Source: Buttiauxella sp049686335 (GTDB lineage Bacteria > Pseudomonadota > Gammaproteobacteria > Enterobacterales > Enterobacteriaceae). From it: 64,000 bases of DNA. Location of the stretch: positions 558,001 to 622,000 of the forward strand of contig NZ_JBAVHX010000004.1 of the NCBI RefSeq assembly GCF_049686335.1, written 5' to 3'. The translations under genes and the position numbers were made by a program. Shown one piece after another: positions 60,021 to 64,000 of this stretch; position 1 is the first letter of the stretch; every line of letters starts with the position of its first letter. A model generated the notes under the pieces. That model did not search any database, was not told the origin of the DNA, and worked only from the letters and a program-made list of their open reading frames with translations.

Positions 60021-61175
60021 TTAGTGTGTTTGAGCGGCAGCGCTGTCCGGCACTATCTGAACAGCAACCCCGGGACGAACGCGCTGAAGACCACTGACAA
60101 TCACTTTGTCGCCCGGCTTAACGCCTTTAGTCACCAGCCATTTATCGCCAATCGCCTGCGGCGCAGTGACTTCACGCACTTCGGCTTTGTTGTTTTGATC
60201 AACCACCATCACCGTGGCATCTCCGCGCGGATTACGCGTCACACCCTGTTGCGGCACAAGAATCGCATCAGGCTGAATGCCCTCGTCAATTTTTGCGCGC
60301 ACATACATCCCTGGCAGCAACTGGTGCTGGGGATTAGGGAACACGGCTCGTAAAGTGATAGAGCCGGTGGTCTGATCGACCGTCACATCAGAGAACTCAA
60401 GCTCGCCGTTCAGCGCATACGGCTGACCATCTTCCATCATGAGTTGCACCGCCGTCTTGCCGTTCGATTTCTTCAGACTTCCCTGTTCAACCGACTTCTT
60501 GAGCTGCATAAAATCGTTACTCGATTGGGTGACATCCACATAAATCGGGTCGAGCTGCTGTACCGTCGCCATGGATGAAGCCTGGCCGTTGGTGACCAAC
60601 GCCCCTTCGGTGACATTCGATTTACCAATACGGCCATCGATTGGCGAGGTAACTTTGGTGTAAGCGAGATTAATCCGCGCATTTTCCACTTCAGCTTTCG
60701 CGGCGGTGACTTCGGCATCCGCTTGCTGGGCAGTGGCGACGGCCTGATCGTAATCCTGCTGACTGATGTACTTCGTGCCAAGCAAAGGGACGTAACGTTT
60801 CACCGTTAAATGGGCAATATTTGCAGCAGCCTGAGCCCTGGCAAGCGATCCTTGAGCACTGTTCCACGCAGCCTGATAAGGCGCGGGATCGATCTGATAA
60901 AGGGAATTTCCTGCTTTGATATCGCCGCCTTCAACAAAATTGCGCTTCAGGATGATGCCGCTTACCTGCGGGCGAACTTCCGCGACCCGAAAGGCATCGG
61001 TACGCCCTGGAAGTTCAGTCGTCACAGCCAGTGGGGCTGATTTAACGGTATACACATTGACTTGAGGTGTTGGCGCTTTCGCCTTTGCGTCATCGTTATC
61101 ATTACAACCCGTCAATACGCCAGCCGCGATCAAAAGCACGGAAGGCAGGAGGATGAACTCACCATATTTCTTCAT
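60021..61175 (-). CDS. acrE: RND efflux periplasmic adaptor, AcrE-like
   Basis: A 384-residue membrane-fusion lipoprotein. Lipobox LTGC (Cys24 of MKKYGEFILLPSVLLIAAGVLTGC), then beta-barrel/lipoyl/hairpin order: TELPGRTDAFRVAEVRPQVSGIILKRNFVEGGDIKAGNSLYQIDPAPYQAAWNSA, hairpin about 100-165, LAYTKVTSPIDGRIGKSNVTEGALVTNGQ. It resembles AcrE more than AcrA. It starts 82 bases after the upstream RND gene with no terminator between, so RND-adaptor-RND may be one transcript. No acrR/envR-type repressor is seen in the window. Confidence 0.92.
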   Translation of the reverse strand: MKKYGEFILLPSVLLIAAGVLTGCNDNDDAKAKAPTPQVNVYTVKSAPLAVTTELPGRTDAFRVAEVRPQVSGIILKRNFVEGGDIKAGNSLYQIDPAPYQAAWNSAQGSLARAQAAANIAHLTVKRYVPLLGTKYISQQDYDQAVATAQQADAEVTAAKAEVENARINLAYTKVTSPIDGRIGKSNVTEGALVTNGQASSMATVQQLDPIYVDVTQSSNDFMQLKKSVEQGSLKKSNGKTAVQLMMEDGQPYALNGELEFSDVTVDQTTGSITLRAVFPNPQHQLLPGMYVRAKIDEGIQPDAILVPQQGVTRNPRGDATVMVVDQNNKAEVREVTAPQAIGDKWLVTKGVKPGDKVIVSGLQRVRPGVAVQIVPDSAAAQTH

Positions 61176-61257
61176 TACTGTTCCTTAACGCATGATTCCT
61201 GAAGTAAAAATTTGCAGCTGATGGAGGAGTGCGAAAACCACCAGCCACGTATTCTGG

Positions 61258-64000
61258 TTATTTCGCCTTTCCGAAGAAGCGACTGATCACGACGAAGAAC
61301 ACCGGGACAAAAAAGATCGCCAGTAGAGTGGCGGACACCATGCCGCCCATGACGCCTGTCCCTACGGCATTCTGTGCACCACTCCCCGCACCACTGCTGA
61401 TAACCAGCGGCATCACGCCGAGAATAAATGCCAGAGAAGTCATTAGGATGGGACGCAAGCGCATTCGCACCGCATCGAGTGTGGCCTCGATTAACCCTTT
61501 GCCTTCTTTGTCCATCAGGTCTTTGGCGAACTCGACGATAAGGATCGCGTTTTTGGCCGAAAGCCCAATGGTGGTCAGTAAGCCGACCTGGAAATAGACG
61601 TCGTTATTCAGCCCACGCAGTGTGGCGGCTAGCAGTGCGCCGACCACACCCAGCGGCACCACCAGCATCACAGAGAAAGGAATTGACCAGCTCTCATAAA
61701 GGGCAGCCAGGCACAGGAAGACGACCAGCAGTGAAATCGCGTAAAGAGCAGGTGCCTGGTTTCCGGACAAACGTTCTTGATAAGACATTCCGGTCCAGTC
61801 ATAGCCAATTCCGGTCGGTAATTTCGATGCTAACTCTTCCATCAGCAGCATTGCCTCACCGGTACTTTTGCCGGGTGTGGCTTCACCGAGGATTTCCATA
61901 GATGGCAGACCGTTATAACGTTCGAGACGCGGAGAGCCGAAAATCCATCGCGCACTGGCAAAGGCGGAGAATGGCACCATCTGTCCACTGCTCCCGCGTA
62001 CGTACCAACTGTTAATGTCCTGCGGCAGCATGCGGTCCGCCGCCCGTCCCTGCAGATAAACCTTCTTCACGCGACCATGGTCGATAAAATCATTGACGTA
62101 AGTGCTGCCAAGTCCGGCGGCAATGGTCTGGTTAATATCGGAAATACTGACGCCCAGCGACTGCGCTTTTTCCTGGTCAATTTCGAGCTTAAATTGCGGG
62201 GTATCCTCCAGCCCATTTGGCCGGACACGCACCAGTAAATCCGGACGTTTGGCGATAGCCGCGAGCATCTGGTTTCGCGCCTGCGTCAGCGCTTTGTGAC
62301 CCAAACTTGCCTGGTCGACTAATTCAAAGTCGAAGCCAGTTGCGGTGCCCAGTTCTGTAATCGCAGGCAGGTTAAAAGCGAAAACCATACCGTCGCGAAT
62401 CTGGCTAAACGCGCGGGTGGCTCGTCCGACGATGGCGGTCACTTCATTCTCTTTACCCGGGCGTTTATCCCAGTCTTTCAGGCGCACAAACGCCAGACCG
62501 TTGTTTTGCCCTTTGCCGCTGAAGCTAAACCCGTTCACGGTAAATACCGATTCAACGTTGGCGGACTCTTTCGTCAGATAGTAATCGGTAATCTGATCCA
62601 TGATTTTCTCGGTTCTGGCCTGCGTCGCCCCGGCGGGTAACGTCACCATGGTGAGAAAAACACCCTGATCTTCTTCGGGCAAAAATGAGGTCGGTAAATG
62701 AAGGAATAACGCGGCCATACCGGCAACGATCAGCACGTAAAGCACCATATAGCGCCCGGTGCGACGCAAAATTTGTTTCACGCTGTCCGTGTAATGATGG
62801 GTACTTTGTTCGAAGCGGGCATTAAACCAACCGAATAAACCGGTCGTCTTACCATGGCTTCCTTTGGCAACGGGCTTGAGTAAGGTGGCGCATAACGCGG
62901 GGGTTAAAATCAGCGCAACCAGCACCGAAAGCGCCATTGCCGAAACAATGGTGATGGAGAACTGGCGGTAGATAACACCGGTGGAACCGCCGAAAAATGC
63001 CATCGGAATAAATACCGCCGACAGCACCATCGCAATCCCCACCAGCGCGCCCTGAATTTGCCCCATCGATTTCTGCGTCGCTTCTTTCGGCCCTAGCCCC
63101 TCCTCTGCCATCACGCGTTCGACGTTTTCCACCACCACAATGGCGTCATCCACCAGCAAGCCTATCGCCAGCACCATACCGAACATGGTTAAGGTATTTA
63201 TCGAGTATCCAAAAGCGGCCAGGACCGAAAACGTCCCCAACAACACCACCGGCACGGCAATCGTAGGGATAAGCGTGGCGCGGAAGTTCTGCAAAAACAG
63301 ATACATCACCAGGAAAACCAGCACGATAGCTTCGAGCAGGGTTTTGAAGACTTCGCGAATAGAGATTTTAACGAACGGGGTGGTGTCGTAGGTGTAGACC
63401 ACACTCAAGCCGTGGGGGAAATAGGGTTGCAGGCGACCCATCTGTGTCTGCACCGCTTTTGCGGTATCCAGCGCATTCGCGCCAGTGGCCAATTTAATCC
63501 CTAAACCCGCTGCGGGTTTCCCGTTGTAGCGGGCGATGACGTTATAGTTTTCCCCACCCAGTTCGATGCGCGCGACATCGTGTAATTCAACTTTTGCGCC
63601 GTCAGATTTCACTTTCAATAAAATGTGGCCGAACTGTTCAGGGTCGCGCAGACGAGTCTGAGCAATAATAGAAGCATTCAGCTGCTGGCCAGCAATGGCA
63701 GGCGTACCGCCCAGTTGCCCGGCGGCGACCTGGGCGTTTTGGGTTTTAATCTGGTTAATCACATCCAGCGTGGTTAACTGGTATTTATTGAGCTTGTTTG
63801 GGTCAAGCCAGATGCGCATCGCATACTGCGCACCAAATAACTGAACGTCACCCACTCCCGCCGTTCGACTAATCGGATCTTTGATATTTGAGGAGATATA
63901 GTCGGCAATATCATCCTGGCTCATGCTGCCATCCTGAGAGATAAATCCGGCAACCATCAGGAAACTGCTGGAGGATTTTTTCACACTGATCCCCTGTTGC
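61258..64000 (-). CDS. Second RND efflux transporter (5' part off window)
   Basis: Open from the window edge to the stop at 61258: about 914 codons of an AcrB-type transporter, lacking only the N-terminal 120 or so residues. It begins within QQGISVKKSSSSFLMVAGFISQDGS and has the relay aspartates (GLLVDDAIVVVENVERVMAEEG) and lysine (GLSAKNAILIVEFAKDLMDKEG), and ends AIFFVPVFFVVISRFFGKAK. It is closely related to the AcrF-like protein downstream, so the two arose by duplication. Whether its own adaptor gene lies upstream cannot be seen. Confidence 0.93.
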   Translation of the reverse strand, partial: QQGISVKKSSSSFLMVAGFISQDGSMSQDDIADYISSNIKDPISRTAGVGDVQLFGAQYAMRIWLDPNKLNKYQLTTLDVINQIKTQNAQVAAGQLGGTPAIAGQQLNASIIAQTRLRDPEQFGHILLKVKSDGAKVELHDVARIELGGENYNVIARYNGKPAAGLGIKLATGANALDTAKAVQTQMGRLQPYFPHGLSVVYTYDTTPFVKISIREVFKTLLEAIVLVFLVMYLFLQNFRATLIPTIAVPVVLLGTFSVLAAFGYSINTLTMFGMVLAIGLLVDDAIVVVENVERVMAEEGLGPKEATQKSMGQIQGALVGIAMVLSAVFIPMAFFGGSTGVIYRQFSITIVSAMALSVLVALILTPALCATLLKPVAKGSHGKTTGLFGWFNARFEQSTHHYTDSVKQILRRTGRYMVLYVLIVAGMAALFLHLPTSFLPEEDQGVFLTMVTLPAGATQARTEKIMDQITDYYLTKESANVESVFTVNGFSFSGKGQNNGLAFVRLKDWDKRPGKENEVTAIVGRATRAFSQIRDGMVFAFNLPAITELGTATGFDFELVDQASLGHKALTQARNQMLAAIAKRPDLLVRVRPNGLEDTPQFKLEIDQEKAQSLGVSISDINQTIAAGLGSTYVNDFIDHGRVKKVYLQGRAADRMLPQDINSWYVRGSSGQMVPFSAFASARWIFGSPRLERYNGLPSMEILGEATPGKSTGEAMLLMEELASKLPTGIGYDWTGMSYQERLSGNQAPALYAISLLVVFLCLAALYESWSIPFSVMLVVPLGVVGALLAATLRGLNNDVYFQVGLLTTIGLSAKNAILIVEFAKDLMDKEGKGLIEATLDAVRMRLRPILMTSLAFILGVMPLVISSGAGSGAQNAVGTGVMGGMVSATLLAIFFVPVFFVVISRFFGKAK

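Overview
The window is chromosomal DNA from a member of the Enterobacteriaceae. Gene content and order follow the E. coli/Salmonella backbone from the flg flagellar region to the serX tRNA, read in reverse: flgK-flgJIHGFEDCB / flgAMN, murJ, mviM-yceH-rimJ, mdtH, grxB, yceB, pyrC, dinI, bssS, solA, trhO, lpxL, mdtG, msyB, yceK, opgHG, opgC, clsC-ymdB, ymdA-csgCAB, csgDEFG, ycdZ-ycdY-ycdX-ghrA and tRNA-Ser(GGA). Proteins are near full-length homologues of the E. coli ones, but the sequence is clearly not Escherichia or Salmonella. I cannot fix the genus from sequence alone.

Layout. 1-10.2 kb: flagellar rod, hook and ring genes, with sigma-28 type promoters before flgK and flgM. 10.3-10.8 kb: an extra cold-shock-domain gene between flgN and murJ. 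10.9-33.3 kb: housekeeping and envelope backbone with recognisable control sites (PurR box and start-site-switch leader at pyrC, LexA box at dinI). 33.4-47.8 kb: a 17-gene aryl polyene (APE) pigment cluster, all on the minus strand, placed between ymdA and ymdB, which are neighbours in E. coli K-12. 48-53 kb: the divergent curli operons csgBAC and csgDEFG. 53-56 kb: ycdZ, ycdY, ycdX, ghrA. 56.1-56.9 kb: two tRNA-Ser(GGA) genes on a 365-bp repeat, then a REP array. 56.9-64 kb: an AcrEF-like efflux pair and a second RND transporter cut by the window edge.

How the genes work together. The APE genes form a complete type II polyketide-like set. ApeH is predicted to load an aryl starter on one of two acyl carrier proteins (ApeE, ApeF). 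ApeO/ApeC and ApeR extend it, ApeQ reduces, and ApeI/ApeP dehydrate. ApeD and ApeJ are predicted acyl/glycosyl transferases for anchoring the product in lipid, ApeK is a thioesterase, and ApeL/M/N look like an export route to the outer membrane. A phosphopantetheinyl transferase gene closes the cluster. Curli, osmoregulated periplasmic glucans, cardiolipin synthase, LpxL and the APE cluster together make this a cell-surface-rich stretch.

Repeats are active shapers here. Three full-size ERIC elements, one internally deleted copy and one end fragment are present, along with many REP sequences. One ERIC has changed the flgM stop codon, one separates the dinI SOS box from the gene, and a 140-bp REP/ERIC tandem duplication splits the otherwise overlapping APE operon. 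No CRISPR array, integrase, prophage or insertion sequence was seen.
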